This document shows positions 35,359 through 44,285 of a stretch of 64,000 nt of DNA, piece by piece; within the stretch, counting starts at the first letter, position 1; every line of letters begins with the position of its first letter. The translations under genes were made by a program, and so were the position numbers. Where the stretch lies: positions 3,526,501 through 3,590,500 of the forward strand of contig NZ_CP095554.1 of assembly GCF_023078375.1 (NCBI RefSeq), written 5' to 3'. This stretch comes from Roseomonas gilardii subsp. gilardii. Its GTDB lineage: Bacteria > Pseudomonadota > Alphaproteobacteria > Acetobacterales > Acetobacteraceae. Below the pieces are notes generated by a model that did not search any database, was not told the DNA's origin, and worked only from the letters and a program-made list of their open reading frames with translations.

Positions 35359-36507
35359 TCAAACGGAGAGGCCGAGCAGTTCCGCGATGCGTGGCGTGGC
35401 CTTTACCCCCGTGCCGGTCAGTACCACCACCGTGCGGTCCGCCGCACCGATGCGCCCATCCCGCAGCAGCCGGCCGAAGGCGGCCGCCGCCTGTGCGCTG
35501 GTCGGCTCGGCATAGAGGCCCTGCCCCGCCAGATCGAGCGTGGCCCGGGCGATCTCGCCTTCCTCCAGCATGACGGCGCCGCCATGCGTTTCGCGCAGGG
35601 CCGCCAGGACTTCCGGCAGGCGGATCGGCGTGGCGATGGCGGTGCCCTCGGCAATAGTGGGGCGCGGCTCCGCCGGCGGCGCGCCGAGCGCGGCGCGGGC
35701 GATCGGCGCGCAATTCGCCGGCTGCGCCGCGAAGAGGCGCGGCATCCGCGCGATCTGCCCGGCGCGCAGCAGCTCCGCGAAGCCGATCCAGCAGCCCAGC
35801 ACGTTGGAGCCGGCGCCGCAGGGGATCACGATATTGTCCGGCGCCTGGAAGCCGAGATCCTCCCACAGCTCATAGGCCAGGGTCTTGGTGCCGTGCAGGA
35901 AGAAGGGGTGCCAGTTGTGCGAGGCGTAGAAACTGCCGGACTCGCGCTCCCGCCCCTGGCGCAGCGCCTCGTCGGCGCAGTCCTGGCGCGTGCCGGGCAC
36001 GAGCTGGATCTCGGCCCCGGCGGCGCGGGACTGCACCGTCTTGGCCGGGGAGGTCGATTCCGGCACCAGGATGCGCGCCCGCATACCGCCCGCCGCCGCA
36101 TAGGTGGCGATGGCCGCGCCGCCATTGCCGGAGGAATCCTCCAGCACCGCGCCGATCCCCTGCTCCCGCAGCAGCGAGAGCATCACCGAGGCGCCGCGGT
36201 CCTTGAAGGAGGAGGTCGGCATGAACCACTCGCACTTCACCAGCGCCGTGCCACCCTGGGGTCCGGCACCGAGGCGGCGCTCCAGCATCGGCGTGCAACC
36301 TTCGCCCAGGGTGATCGGCGAGGCCGGGCGGAAGGGCAGCGCGGCGGCGTAGCGCCAGACCGAACGCTCGCCGCGCGCGATGTCGTCGCGCCCGATGCCG
36401 GGCAGGTCGGTCAGGAACAGCGGCTGTCCGTCGTCGCCGCACCAGCGCGGCAGTTCCAGCGGCCAGCGCTGGCCGGAACGGGGGTCGAGATAGGCGGGGA
36501 TGCTCAT
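35359..36507 (-). CDS. Threonine synthase-like PLP-dependent enzyme
   Basis: 382 residues of the fold-type II PLP family. The N-terminal part [20 protein letters not shown] resembles the small N-terminal domain of threonine synthase-like proteins; [12 protein letters not shown] follows. The PLP Lys is in [13 protein letters not shown], and [20 protein letters not shown] and [16 protein letters not shown] bind the phosphate. [18 protein letters not shown] is the usual end. Relatives include threonine synthase and diaminopropionate or cysteate-type lyases, so the exact substrate is open; a housekeeping threonine synthase would usually sit with hom and thrB, absent here. It is divergent from the M20 gene at 36611. 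Confidence 0.85.
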   Translation of the reverse strand: MSIPAYLDPRSGQRWPLELPRWCGDDGQPLFLTDLPGIGRDDIARGERSVWRYAAALPFRPASPITLGEGCTPMLERRLGAGPQGGTALVKCEWFMPTSSFKDRGASVMLSLLREQGIGAVLEDSSGNGGAAIATYAAAGGMRARILVPESTSPAKTVQSRAAGAEIQLVPGTRQDCADEALRQGRERESGSFYASHNWHPFFLHGTKTLAYELWEDLGFQAPDNIVIPCGAGSNVLGCWIGFAELLRAGQIARMPRLFAAQPANCAPIARAALGAPPAEPRPTIAEGTAIATPIRLPEVLAALRETHGGAVMLEEGEIARATLDLAGQGLYAEPTSAQAAAAFGRLLRDGRIGAADRTVVVLTGTGVKATPRIAELLGLSV

Positions 36508-36610
36508 GGGGCGCGGAGCCTCGCGCGCCCTCCGCCTCCAGGCAAGGCCCCTTGCCTTGTGCCGGCACGGGCGCGAGACAGGGACGGAGCCGAAGCAACA
36601 GGAAACGCGC

Positions 36611-37717
36611 ATGACCGACGCCGAAGCCGTAGCCGCCCTCGCCCGCGACCTGGTGCGGATCGACAGCCGCTCCAGCCTCACCAACCTGCCCGTCGCCGAG
36701 CGGCTGGAGGCCGAGCTGCCCGGCTTCGAGATCGAGCGGCTGGACTACACGGATGCCGCGGGTGTGGCCAAGCGCGCCCTGGTGGCGCATCGCGGCCCGC
36801 TCTCGGGCGGCGGCCTCGCTTTGTCCGGCCATATGGACACGGTGCCGGAAACCGGCTGGACGGAAGACCCCTGGTCCGGCCGGGTGGACGATGCCGGCAT
36901 CCTGCACGGGCTGGGGGCCGCCGACATGAAGGGCCCCGTGGCCGCCATCGTGGTCGCGGCGCGCGGCCTGCCGGCCGATATCCCCGTGACCCTGCTGCTG
37001 ACCACCGACGAGGAGACCACCAAGCAGGGCGCCCGCATCGTGGCGCAGCGCTCGGACCTGGCCCGGCGCGCGGCGCCGCGCGGGATCGTGGTGGCGGAGC
37101 CGACCGGCCTCGTCCCCGTGCGCGGGCACCGCGCCAATGTCATGTTCACCGCGACGGCCCGGGGCATCCAGGCGCATTCCTCCGGCGCCCTGGGAGTGAA
37201 CGCGAACTGGGCGCTGATCCCCTTCCTGGCGGAGATGCGGGAGGTCTTCGCCCGGCTGCGGAGCGACCCGGCGCTGCAGGACCCGGCCTATGACCCGCCC
37301 TTCTCCGACTTCAACCTGCTGCTCGACAACCATGGCACGGCGGTGAACGTCACCGTCCCGCTCGCCACCGCGCGCATCAAGTTCCGCTATTCCCGCAGCA
37401 TCGATCCCACCCCGGTCGTGGCGGCGGTGCAGGCGGCGGCGGACCGGGCCGGGCTGGCGCTGGAAATCCAGGCCGATCCGGGCGCGCCGGAACTGCCCGA
37501 GGATCATCCGCTGGTGGCAATGGCGGTGCGCGAGACCGGCCAGGCGCCGCGCACAGCGGCCTATGGCACCGACGCGACGGAACTCCAGGCCCTGGCGCCC
37601 TGCCTCGTGCTGGGGCCGGGCACGATCACCGTGGCGCACAGCCCGGGGGAACACGTCCCGCTGGCGGAACTGGTCCGGGCCGTGCCGCTCTTCCGCCGCC
37701 TCGTCATGGCTGGGTGA
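36611..37717 (+). CDS. M20-family deacylase, acetylornithine deacetylase-like
   Basis: 368 residues. Metal ligands of the M20 fold are visible: ALSGHMDTVPETGWTEDPW (His and the following Asp), GLGAADMKGPVAAIV (bridging Asp), LLTTDEETTKQGAR (catalytic Glu-Glu) and the His near the C-terminus in TVAHSPGEHVPLAEL. The dimerisation domain includes the VNVTVPLATARIKFRYSRS strand. Members remove acyl groups from amino acids, for example ArgE or DapE; no arginine or lysine genes are beside it, so the acyl-amino acid is unknown. ATG 36611 is the start; earlier codons overlap the divergent gene's promoter. Confidence 0.9.
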   Translation: MTDAEAVAALARDLVRIDSRSSLTNLPVAERLEAELPGFEIERLDYTDAAGVAKRALVAHRGPLSGGGLALSGHMDTVPETGWTEDPWSGRVDDAGILHGLGAADMKGPVAAIVVAARGLPADIPVTLLLTTDEETTKQGARIVAQRSDLARRAAPRGIVVAEPTGLVPVRGHRANVMFTATARGIQAHSSGALGVNANWALIPFLAEMREVFARLRSDPALQDPAYDPPFSDFNLLLDNHGTAVNVTVPLATARIKFRYSRSIDPTPVVAAVQAAADRAGLALEIQADPGAPELPEDHPLVAMAVRETGQAPRTAAYGTDATELQALAPCLVLGPGTITVAHSPGEHVPLAELVRAVPLFRRLVMAG

Positions 37718-37810
37718 GCGGCATGTCCGGCCGCGACCGGGCTCTCAGGGCGGGCCGCGGCGCACCAGGTCCCGGCCTCGGGGGGCAGCGGAGGCATGGG
37801 GGGACGGAAA

Positions 37811-37851
37811 CCGGGACGGCGCCGGCGGAGGGTCCGCCGGCGCCGTCCCGG
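37811..37851. terminator. Perfect 19-pair hairpin between two convergent M20 genes
   Basis: Arms 37811-37829 and 37833-37851 pair without mismatch around a three-base loop. The hairpin lies five bases beyond the stop of the minus-strand M20 gene and 93 bases after the plus-strand one, so it can stop transcription from both sides despite having no T tract. Confidence 0.65.
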
Positions 37852-37855
37852 ACGA

Positions 37856-39286
37856 TCAGATGCCCTTGCTCATCGCCTGGATCGGCGGCTGCACATCGGC
37901 CGGCAGCGGGCAGACATAGGGAGTGGCCGCCGTCCGTGCCGCGAGATCGGCCTTGGCTTTCTCGATCAGCGAAGGGTCCTGGATCGCGTCCACCGCCGTG
38001 CCCGCCATGACCTTGGCCACATGCAGCAGCCCCTTGTGGGCGATGCCGGACTTGCCCTGCGCCGTGAGCTGCCAGGAATGCCCCGGCGTGCCGATGGCAT
38101 AGGTGGCGCCTCGCGCCTGCACCGTCGGCACCACCCAGGAAACGTCGCCCACATCGGTGGAGCCGACGCCGCCCCGGCCCTTGGAGTGCAGCGGCACGAT
38201 GAAATCGGCCAGCGGCTTGGTCCGGTCCACCGGCACGCCGGCGCGGCGGAAGGCAGCGGCGATGTCGTCGTCGTTCAGCGTCTTGCGGATCTCCTCCGCG
38301 AAGGCGCGGTCCTCCTCGTCGAACTGGGGCGGGCCGAGGCGCTGGAAGTTGTCGTACATCGCCTGTTCCAGCGGCGTATTGCCCATCAGGTTCGAAACGG
38401 CGCTGACCACCTTGGTGGCGACGGTTGTCTCGGTCATCAGGGCCGCGCCATCTGCGATCTTGCGCACGCGGGCGACCAGCGCGTTCAGCTCGTTCAGGTC
38501 GGCGGCGCGGATCAGGTAGCGCACCTTGGCCGAGCCCTGCACCACGTTCGGCGCGATGCCGCCGGCATCCAGATAGGCATAGTGGATGCGGGCATGGCTC
38601 GGCATGTGCTCGCGCATGTAGTTCACGCCGACATTCATCAGTTCCACCGCATCCAGGGCCGAGCGGCCCAGTTCCGGCGCGGCGGCGGCGTGGGAGGAGC
38701 GGCCGGTGAAGGTGAAGTCGATGCGCGTATTGGCCAGGCTGACGGCGTCGTTCACGCCGGACAGCGGCGCCGGGTGCCAGGAGATGGCGATATCCACATC
38801 CTTGAAGGCGCCGTCGCGCACCATGAAGCCCTTGGCGGCCCCGCCTTCCTCGGCCGGGCAGCCGTAGTAGCGCACGCGGCCCTTGATCCCGTTCTCCGCC
38901 AGCCAGTCCTTCACCGCAGCCGCCGCGAGCAAGGCCGCGGAGCCGAGGAGGTTGTGGCCGCAGCCATGGCCCTTGCCTTCCTGCCCCTCGACCGGGCGCG
39001 GCTCGGCCACGCCGGCCTCCTGGCTCAGGCCGGGCAGCGCGTCATACTCGCCGAGGATGGCGATCACCGGGCCGTCCTCGCCCGCCTCCCCCATCACCGC
39101 CGTCGGGATGCCCGCCACGTCGCGGGTGATGCGGAAGCCTTCCTTCTCCAACTGGGCAATGTGCTCCGCGACCGAGCGGTGCTCGCCATAGGCCAGTTCC
39201 GGCATGCCCCAGACCCGGTCGGACAGGCCGATATAGTCGTCACGCTTCTTCTCGACGTGACGCCAGATCTCTTCGCTGTTCTGCAT
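37856..39286 (-). CDS. M20-family amidohydrolase, AbgB-like
   Basis: 476 residues. The metal-binding motifs are ILGEYDALPGLSQEAG, GKGHGCGHNLLGSAAL (HGCGHN, typical of the AbgB/amidohydrolase subgroup), YYGCPAEEGGAAKGFMVRDG and a later FTGRSSHAAAAPELGR. TDVGDVSWVVPTVQARGATY and TPGHSWQLTAQGKSGIAHKG are signatures of AbgB, which splits p-aminobenzoyl-glutamate; other members act on indole-acetyl amino acids or N-acyl amino acids. No AbgA or AbgT homologue is adjacent. It is convergent with the preceding M20 gene. Confidence 0.9.
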   Translation of the reverse strand: MQNSEEIWRHVEKKRDDYIGLSDRVWGMPELAYGEHRSVAEHIAQLEKEGFRITRDVAGIPTAVMGEAGEDGPVIAILGEYDALPGLSQEAGVAEPRPVEGQEGKGHGCGHNLLGSAALLAAAAVKDWLAENGIKGRVRYYGCPAEEGGAAKGFMVRDGAFKDVDIAISWHPAPLSGVNDAVSLANTRIDFTFTGRSSHAAAAPELGRSALDAVELMNVGVNYMREHMPSHARIHYAYLDAGGIAPNVVQGSAKVRYLIRAADLNELNALVARVRKIADGAALMTETTVATKVVSAVSNLMGNTPLEQAMYDNFQRLGPPQFDEEDRAFAEEIRKTLNDDDIAAAFRRAGVPVDRTKPLADFIVPLHSKGRGGVGSTDVGDVSWVVPTVQARGATYAIGTPGHSWQLTAQGKSGIAHKGLLHVAKVMAGTAVDAIQDPSLIEKAKADLAARTAATPYVCPLPADVQPPIQAMSKGI

Positions 39287-39418
39287 GGGAAACGTTCCTG
39301 TCTGCTTCGTGCCCGTTTGTCGGGTCGGCCGGGCGGGACGGTGATCCGCCCGACACAGGGCTGCGGAACGACTCCCCGTCCGGGGCGGGGCGGAACTATG
39401 CGCCGATCATGGGCGGGG

Positions 39419-39442
39419 CGGAACCCGTCTCCCCGGGTTCCG
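39419..39442 (-). terminator. Hairpin just after the pit stop codon
   Basis: Nine-pair perfect stem (39419-39427 with 39434-39442) and six-base loop, two bases beyond the pit stop on the minus strand. No T tract. Confidence 0.5.
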
Positions 39443-39443
39443 T

Positions 39444-40451
39444 TCAGCCGAAGAGGCCAACCACCCAATAGGCCAGCGCCGCGATGATAGCCGAGGCAGG
39501 CATCGTGACGACCCAGGCCACCACGATATTGCTGGCGACACCCCAGCGCACCGCCGAAACGCGCCGCGCCGCGCCCACGCCGACGATGGCGCCGGTGATC
39601 GTATGGGTGGTGGAGACGGGCACGCCGAGCGCCGTGGCCATGAAAAGGGTGATGGCGCCGCCGGTCTCCGCGCAGAAGCCCTGCACCGGGGTCAGCCGGG
39701 TGATGCGCGAGCCCATGGTGTGGACGATGCGCCAGCCGCCGGTCAGCGTGCCCAGCGCGATGGCGGCGTGGCAGGACAGCACGACCCAGAGCGGCACATG
39801 GAACTCGCCGCCCAGCATGCCCTGGGAATAGAGCAGCACGGCGATGATCCCCATGGTCTTCTGCGCGTCGTTGCCGCCATGGCCAAGCGCATAGGCGGCA
39901 GCGGAGAAGAACTGCATGACGCGGAAGGAACGGTCCACCGTGAAGGGCGTGGAGCGCGCGAAGATCCAGGACACCACGAAGACCAGCAGCAGCGCCAGGA
40001 CCAGCCCCAGCAGCGGCGAGAGCACAATGGCCGCGACCGTCTTGCCCAGGCCGGACCAGACGATCGCGCCGATCCCCGCCTTCATCGTGCCGGCGCCGAG
40101 GATGCCGCCCACCAGCGCGTGGGAGGAGGAGGACGGGATGCCGCGCCACCAGGTGATGATGTTCCAGGCGATGGCCCCGGACAATGCGCCGAAGATCACC
40201 CGCGCATCGACGATGCCCGCATCCACGATGCCGGTGCCGACCGTCTCCGCCACATGCAGGCCGAAGAAGAGGAAGGCGATGAAGTTGAAGAAGGCGGCCC
40301 AGGCCACGGCGTAATGCGGCCGCAGCACGCGTGTCGCCACGATGGTGGCGATGGCGTTGGCGGCGTCGTGCAGCCCGTTCAGGAAGTCGAAGAACAGCGC
40401 GACGGCGATCAGGCCGACGAGCAGCGGCAGGGCGAGAGTCTCGACCGGCAT
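39444..40451 (-). CDS. pit: Low-affinity inorganic phosphate transporter
   Basis: 335 residues of the PiT family. The duplicated signature is present: DFLNGLHDAANAIATIVATR near residue 20 in the first half and TGGAITLFMATALGVPVSTTHTITGAI in the second, with GIPSSSSHALVGGILGAG between. About ten hydrophobic helices. Pit proteins move metal-phosphate complexes with protons. It is the second gene after the DUF47 partner, with 16 bases between, a pairing known from many alphaproteobacteria. Confidence 0.95.
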   Translation of the reverse strand: MPVETLALPLLVGLIAVALFFDFLNGLHDAANAIATIVATRVLRPHYAVAWAAFFNFIAFLFFGLHVAETVGTGIVDAGIVDARVIFGALSGAIAWNIITWWRGIPSSSSHALVGGILGAGTMKAGIGAIVWSGLGKTVAAIVLSPLLGLVLALLLVFVVSWIFARSTPFTVDRSFRVMQFFSAAAYALGHGGNDAQKTMGIIAVLLYSQGMLGGEFHVPLWVVLSCHAAIALGTLTGGWRIVHTMGSRITRLTPVQGFCAETGGAITLFMATALGVPVSTTHTITGAIVGVGAARRVSAVRWGVASNIVVAWVVTMPASAIIAALAYWVVGLFG

Positions 40452-40467
40452 GGGCGGGGCTTCCGGC

Positions 40468-41124
40468 TCAGACGTGCTCGATGACGATGCTCTCGACCTG
40501 GTTCGCGGCATCGTCGAAGAGATCGACCACCCGTTCGAGCTGGTCGAAGACCTCGCGCACCGCGATGAAGCGCATCGCCCCGTCGGGCGCCTTTTCCTCC
40601 GAGATGCGACGGAACAGCTCTGTCACGCCATCATCGTGGATGTCGTCCGCCTCGCCTTCCGCCACCCGGATGGATTCGCAGAGCGCGTTGATGCGCGCGG
40701 CGTTGTTGGTGATGTTCGACAGCAGCGGCACGGTGTCGCGCAGGATCTCGGCGCAGCGCAGGATGGTGTCGCCCATCCGTTGCATGTCCGGCCCGAATTC
40801 AGCCATGCCGAAGAAGCGGATCGTCTTGGCCGTCTTCTTCATCTGGTCCAGCGTATCGTCCATGGCGCTGATCAGGGCCTGGATGTCACCGCGGTCGAAG
40901 GGGGTGACGAAAGTGCGCCGCACCGCCTGCACGACCTCCCGCGTCACGGCGTCGGCCCGGTCCTCGGCGGCCAGGACGGCCGCGAAATGCGTGGCCGCCG
41001 CCTCCCCGCCCTGAAGCATGGCCCGCAACTCCACGGCGCCGGCCACGATCGTGGCGGAATGCTGCTGGAACAGGTCGAAGAATCGTTCCTCACGCGGAAG
41101 CATGCGGCGAAACCAGCCGAGCAT
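40468..41124 (-). CDS. DUF47 (PhoU-like) partner of the phosphate transporter
   Basis: 218 residues, all helical, with acidic motifs seen in PhoU-like proteins: FFDLFQQHSATIVAGAVELR, LISAMDDTLDQMKKTAKTIR (E/DxxxD metal site) and DIHDDGVTELFRRISEE. ATG 41124 fits the typical FxWF start (MLGWFRRMLPREERFF). Proteins of this TIGR00153/DUF47 family are encoded next to pit and are thought to regulate its activity. It is the first gene of the two-gene operon; a palindrome at 41203-41215 may control it. Confidence 0.93.
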   Translation of the reverse strand: MLGWFRRMLPREERFFDLFQQHSATIVAGAVELRAMLQGGEAAATHFAAVLAAEDRADAVTREVVQAVRRTFVTPFDRGDIQALISAMDDTLDQMKKTAKTIRFFGMAEFGPDMQRMGDTILRCAEILRDTVPLLSNITNNAARINALCESIRVAEGEADDIHDDGVTELFRRISEEKAPDGAMRFIAVREVFDQLERVVDLFDDAANQVESIVIEHV

Positions 41125-41202
41125 CGAGCAAACCTCTGAAGAGCCGCCGCTTGCGGCCAAGGACGCGAAGCGAGGCAGGGTGCCTGGCCGCGGAGGGGGT
41201 CT

Positions 41203-41215
41203 TGTAACGGTCACA
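41203..41215. promoter_or_regulatory. Operator-like palindrome in the pit/NUDIX intergenic region
   Basis: The plus strand reads TGTAACGGTCACA, an inverted repeat of the form TGTRAC-N-GTYACA with only one unmatched pair. It lies about 80 bases upstream of the DUF47-pit operon and 200 bases upstream of the NUDIX gene. The factor is unknown; a FNR/CRP-sized or Pho-type site are both conceivable. Confidence 0.35.
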
Positions 41216-41416
41216 TGGCATCCTGGCCACACTGGCTGGCCTGGATGGCCGCCCGCAAAGCTCTTTCCAGCGCCATGGCAGAGCGGTCACGCCCGGGCCG
41301 GGCAAGCGGTCCAGGCATGCATTGCATTCTTTCAACACACTACCCATTTTCGAGATTCGATCTGGCGATCGGGGGAACGACACCAGGAATGCGTGTGAAG
41401 GACACCGCCGCGTGAA

Positions 41417-41860
41417 ATGCCGCACAAACTGAAGAAGAGACTGGGCCGTCAGTACGCGGCCCTGCCCATTGCCCAACAGGCGGGGGAGACTGTGGTGATG
41501 CTGGTCACCAGCCGCGACACGCATCGCTGGATCCTGCCAAAAGGCTGGGCGGAGAAGAACATGGCCCCACACGAACTCGCCGCCAAGGAAGCCTATGAGG
41601 AGGCCGGCCTGGTCGGCGAGGTGCTGACCGAGGCGGTGGGCTCCTACAGCTACAACAAGCGTCTGCGCAGTGGCCGCGAGGTGCCCTGCCGGGTGCAGGT
41701 CTTCCCCATGCGGGTCGAACGGCAGCTGGAGGACTGGCCGGAGCGGCAGCAGCGGGAAACCCGCTGGTTCACCCTGGACAGGGCCGCACGGATGGTGGGC
41801 GAGGATGGGCTGAGCGCCCTCCTGCTGGGCCTGATGCGCCCCCAGGGCAGCATGGCCTGA
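41417..41860 (+). CDS. NUDIX hydrolase, DIPP-like
   Basis: 147 residues. The NUDIX box is GWAEKNMAPHELAAKEAYEE followed by AGL, matching G-x5-E-x7-R/K-E-x2-E-E-x-G-U. WILPKGWAEK just before is typical of diphosphoinositol polyphosphate phosphohydrolase-like bacterial members. It would hydrolyse a nucleoside diphosphate linked to another moiety. It is divergent from the phosphate operon and convergent with the chromate transporter genes. Confidence 0.93.
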   Translation: MPHKLKKRLGRQYAALPIAQQAGETVVMLVTSRDTHRWILPKGWAEKNMAPHELAAKEAYEEAGLVGEVLTEAVGSYSYNKRLRSGREVPCRVQVFPMRVERQLEDWPERQQRETRWFTLDRAARMVGEDGLSALLLGLMRPQGSMA

Positions 41861-41893
41861 CCTCGGGCGCCCACGAAGAGCCCGGGCAGAAGG

Positions 41894-42424
41894 TTACAGC
41901 GCCCCCAGGCCCGCCAGCCCCGCCAGGGCGCCTCCAAACAGCAACCAGAGCGGGTGCACCTTCCAGCGCAGCGGGATGATGGTGCAGGCCAGGGCGATCA
42001 GCGCCAGTCCGGCCCCTTGCACCGAAGCCTCCGTGATCACGATGCCGCTGGCCACCACCAGTCCGGAGGTCATCGGCAGCAGCCCCTCCTGCACCCAGCG
42101 GCGCCAGGGCCGGTCCCGGCTGCGGTCCCAGAGGCGCACCGCGAGGATGGTCAGGGCCGAGGACGGGATGAACTTGGCGGCGCTTGCCACCGCCAGTCCG
42201 GGCCAGCCGGCCACCGTCCAGCCGACCAGCGGCACCACCATCAGGTTCGGCCCCGGCGCCGCCTGCGCCAGCGCGAAAAGGGCACTGAACTCCTCGGCCG
42301 ACATCCAGTGATGCACCTGGACCACGCGCCGCTGCATCTCCGGCAGGATGCTGTTGCCGCCGCCGAAGGCCAGCAATGACAGCTCCCCGAAGATCAGTGC
42401 GATCGAGACCAGCACCGGCATCAC
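41894..42424 (-). CDS. Chromate transporter family protein, second short subunit
   Basis: 176 residues. The N-terminal part GELSLLAFGGGNSILPEMQR is the CHR signature (FGGG plus Pro-Glu-Met), with HHWMSAEEFSALFALAQAAP and GPNLMVVPLVGWTVAG. Five to six hydrophobic helices. In long ChrA proteins two such halves are fused in one chain of about 400 residues; here they are separate genes whose stop and start overlap by four bases (42421-42424). They probably work as a heterodimer. Export of chromate is established for some members but has not been shown for all. Confidence 0.9.
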   Translation of the reverse strand: MMPVLVSIALIFGELSLLAFGGGNSILPEMQRRVVQVHHWMSAEEFSALFALAQAAPGPNLMVVPLVGWTVAGWPGLAVASAAKFIPSSALTILAVRLWDRSRDRPWRRWVQEGLLPMTSGLVVASGIVITEASVQGAGLALIALACTIIPLRWKVHPLWLLFGGALAGLAGLGAL

Positions 42425-43008
42425 GGGGCGCTCCGGGAGGTCAGGCGCGTGGACAGGATGGCCAGCGGTGTCAGCACGATCATGGTAGGCAGCAGGGGCA
42501 GGCGGAAGACGGCGATGGCCAGGACGCAGATCAGCGCCACCAGGGCCGGCCAGGGACGGCGCAGCAGCGGCCGGGCGATGCGGATGCCCATGGCCAGCAG
42601 CAGCCCCGCGGCCGCTGCGGCCAGGCCGGCGAAGAAGTGCCGGACATAGGGATCGTCGTGGTAGCGGTCGTAGATCACGCCCAGCGCGATCACCACCAGC
42701 GTGGGCACCGCCAGGAGGCCGGAGATCGCCACGAGGGCGCCGGTCACGCCGCCGAAACGGTAGCCCACCGCCACCGACATGTTCACGACATTGCCGCCGG
42801 GCAGGAACTGGCAGAGGCCAAGCAGCTCGGTGAACTCCGCGTCGCTCATCCAGCGGCGCTTCTGCACGATCATGTGCCGGGCCAGAGGCAGGGCACCGCC
42901 GAAGGCTGTCATGCCCAGGCCAAGGAAACCCAGGAAGAGCTCCGCCCGCCCCGGGGCATGCCGCTCCTCCACCTCTCCATCCTGCACCAGAGCCGCCTCC
43001 ATCCGCAT
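42421..43008 (-). CDS. Chromate transporter family protein, first short subunit
   Basis: About 195 residues. LFLGFLGLGMTAFGGALPLA is the first CHR motif, followed by VQKRRWMSDAEFTELLGLCQ and FLPGGNVVNMSVAVGYRFGG. Several starts are possible (43041 GTG, 43020, 43008, 43002); I prefer 43008 because GGAGG is five bases upstream. Its translation is coupled to the second subunit. A LysR gene diverges from it, with a gap of roughly 130 bases. Confidence 0.88.
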   Translation of the reverse strand: MRMEAALVQDGEVEERHAPGRAELFLGFLGLGMTAFGGALPLARHMIVQKRRWMSDAEFTELLGLCQFLPGGNVVNMSVAVGYRFGGVTGALVAISGLLAVPTLVVIALGVIYDRYHDDPYVRHFFAGLAAAAAGLLLAMGIRIARPLLRRPWPALVALICVLAIAVFRLPLLPTMIVLTPLAILSTRLTSRSAP

Positions 43009-43140
43009 CGCCGCCTCCATCGCGCCGGGCTTCCGGCGCACCGCCTCCGGGCCTTGGCCGGAGGCGATGGGCTACGCCTCATCCCTCATCCTGTCTAATA
43101 GATGGAACGATCCCAAGGCATATCTTCAGGATATGGCACA

Positions 43141-44088
43141 GTGATAGAGACGCGCCTGTTGCGGTACTTCGTGGCCGTCGCCGAATTCGGCCACCTCACC
43201 CGGGCGGCGGAACGCCTCGGCATCCGGCAGCCGCCGCTGAGCCAGCAGATCCGGCTGCTGGAACGCCAGCTCGGCGTGACGCTCTTCCTGCGGCAGCCGC
43301 GCGGCATGGCCCTGACCGAGAGCGGCGCGGCCTTCCTCGCCGAGGCGCGTGGCATCCTGCAGCGGATGGACGAGGCGGTGGCGCATGTGCGGGGCATCGC
43401 CGCCGGGGAAAGGGGGAGGATCGCCATCGGCTTCACCGGCTCGGCCGCCTTCCATCCCTTCGTCCCCAGTGTCCTGCGCCGCTTCCGGCAGTCCTCGCCG
43501 GGCGTGACCCTGGTGTTGGAGGAAAGCAGTTCCTCGGAGTTGATCCAGGCGCTGGAGACGGAGCGGCTCGATGCTGCCTTCATCCGCGCCCCGAACCTCT
43601 CCCTGCCCGGCCTGGTGGCGGAGGCCGTGCTGGAGGAACGGATGCTGGCCGCCCTGCCCGTCGCCCATCCGCTGGCGCCCCATGGACGCGGCGGCCGGCA
43701 GCCCCTGCCCCTCGCTGCCCTGCGGCACGAGACCTTCATCCTCTATCGCCGCCACAGCGGAGCAGGACTCTATGACAACATCCTGTCCGCCTGCCGCGCG
43801 GCCGGCTTCAGCCCCTCCATCGGCCAGGAGGCGCCGCGCATGCTCTCCACGCTGAGCCTCGTCGCGGCGGGACTCGGTATCTCCGTCGTGCCCGTCTCCA
43901 TGCGCCGGCTGAACCTGGAAGGCGTGGCCTACCGGGCGCTGGAGCCGATGCCGGAATTGGTGGCGCCGATCCACCTCGCCTATCGCGCCGCGCCCTTGCC
44001 AGAGACCTTGCGCCGCTTCCTGGCGGAGATCCGGTGCGCGGGGCCGGACGCCAACCCGCCCGGGGGCACGGCGAAGCGGGCCGGGTGA
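43141..44088 (+). CDS. LysR-family transcriptional regulator
   Basis: 315 residues. The N-terminal winged helix-turn-helix is textbook: RLLRYFVAVAEFGHLTRAAE, RLGIRQPPLSQQIRLLERQ and LGVTLFLRQPRG. The effector domain runs from about 90 (GRIAIGFTGSAAFHPFVPSV) and includes AAGLGISVVPVSMRRLNLEG. The GTG at 43141 starts right before IETRLLRYF; an ATG at 43102 would add 13 residues. It is likely to regulate the divergent chromate-type transporter pair, as LysR genes usually control the neighbouring divergent unit, though the inducer is unknown. Confidence 0.9.
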   Translation: MIETRLLRYFVAVAEFGHLTRAAERLGIRQPPLSQQIRLLERQLGVTLFLRQPRGMALTESGAAFLAEARGILQRMDEAVAHVRGIAAGERGRIAIGFTGSAAFHPFVPSVLRRFRQSSPGVTLVLEESSSSELIQALETERLDAAFIRAPNLSLPGLVAEAVLEERMLAALPVAHPLAPHGRGGRQPLPLAALRHETFILYRRHSGAGLYDNILSACRAAGFSPSIGQEAPRMLSTLSLVAAGLGISVVPVSMRRLNLEGVAYRALEPMPELVAPIHLAYRAAPLPETLRRFLAEIRCAGPDANPPGGTAKRAG

Positions 44089-44285
44089 ACGAGCCGATGA
44101 CACCCCTTGGTGTTACATCCCCCTCGGCAGCACCAGAAATGCTGGCGGCCCGCTCATCGGCCGCAACCCTACCGTTGCCGTCCCGCTACATTCGCGGCGA
44201 TTCGTCGAGCTGCCCGTGAACAGGTCTGGAAGGCTACCCCAATGCACGACATAGTGATGCCATCACGAAAAAAGCGGGGTCCGGC

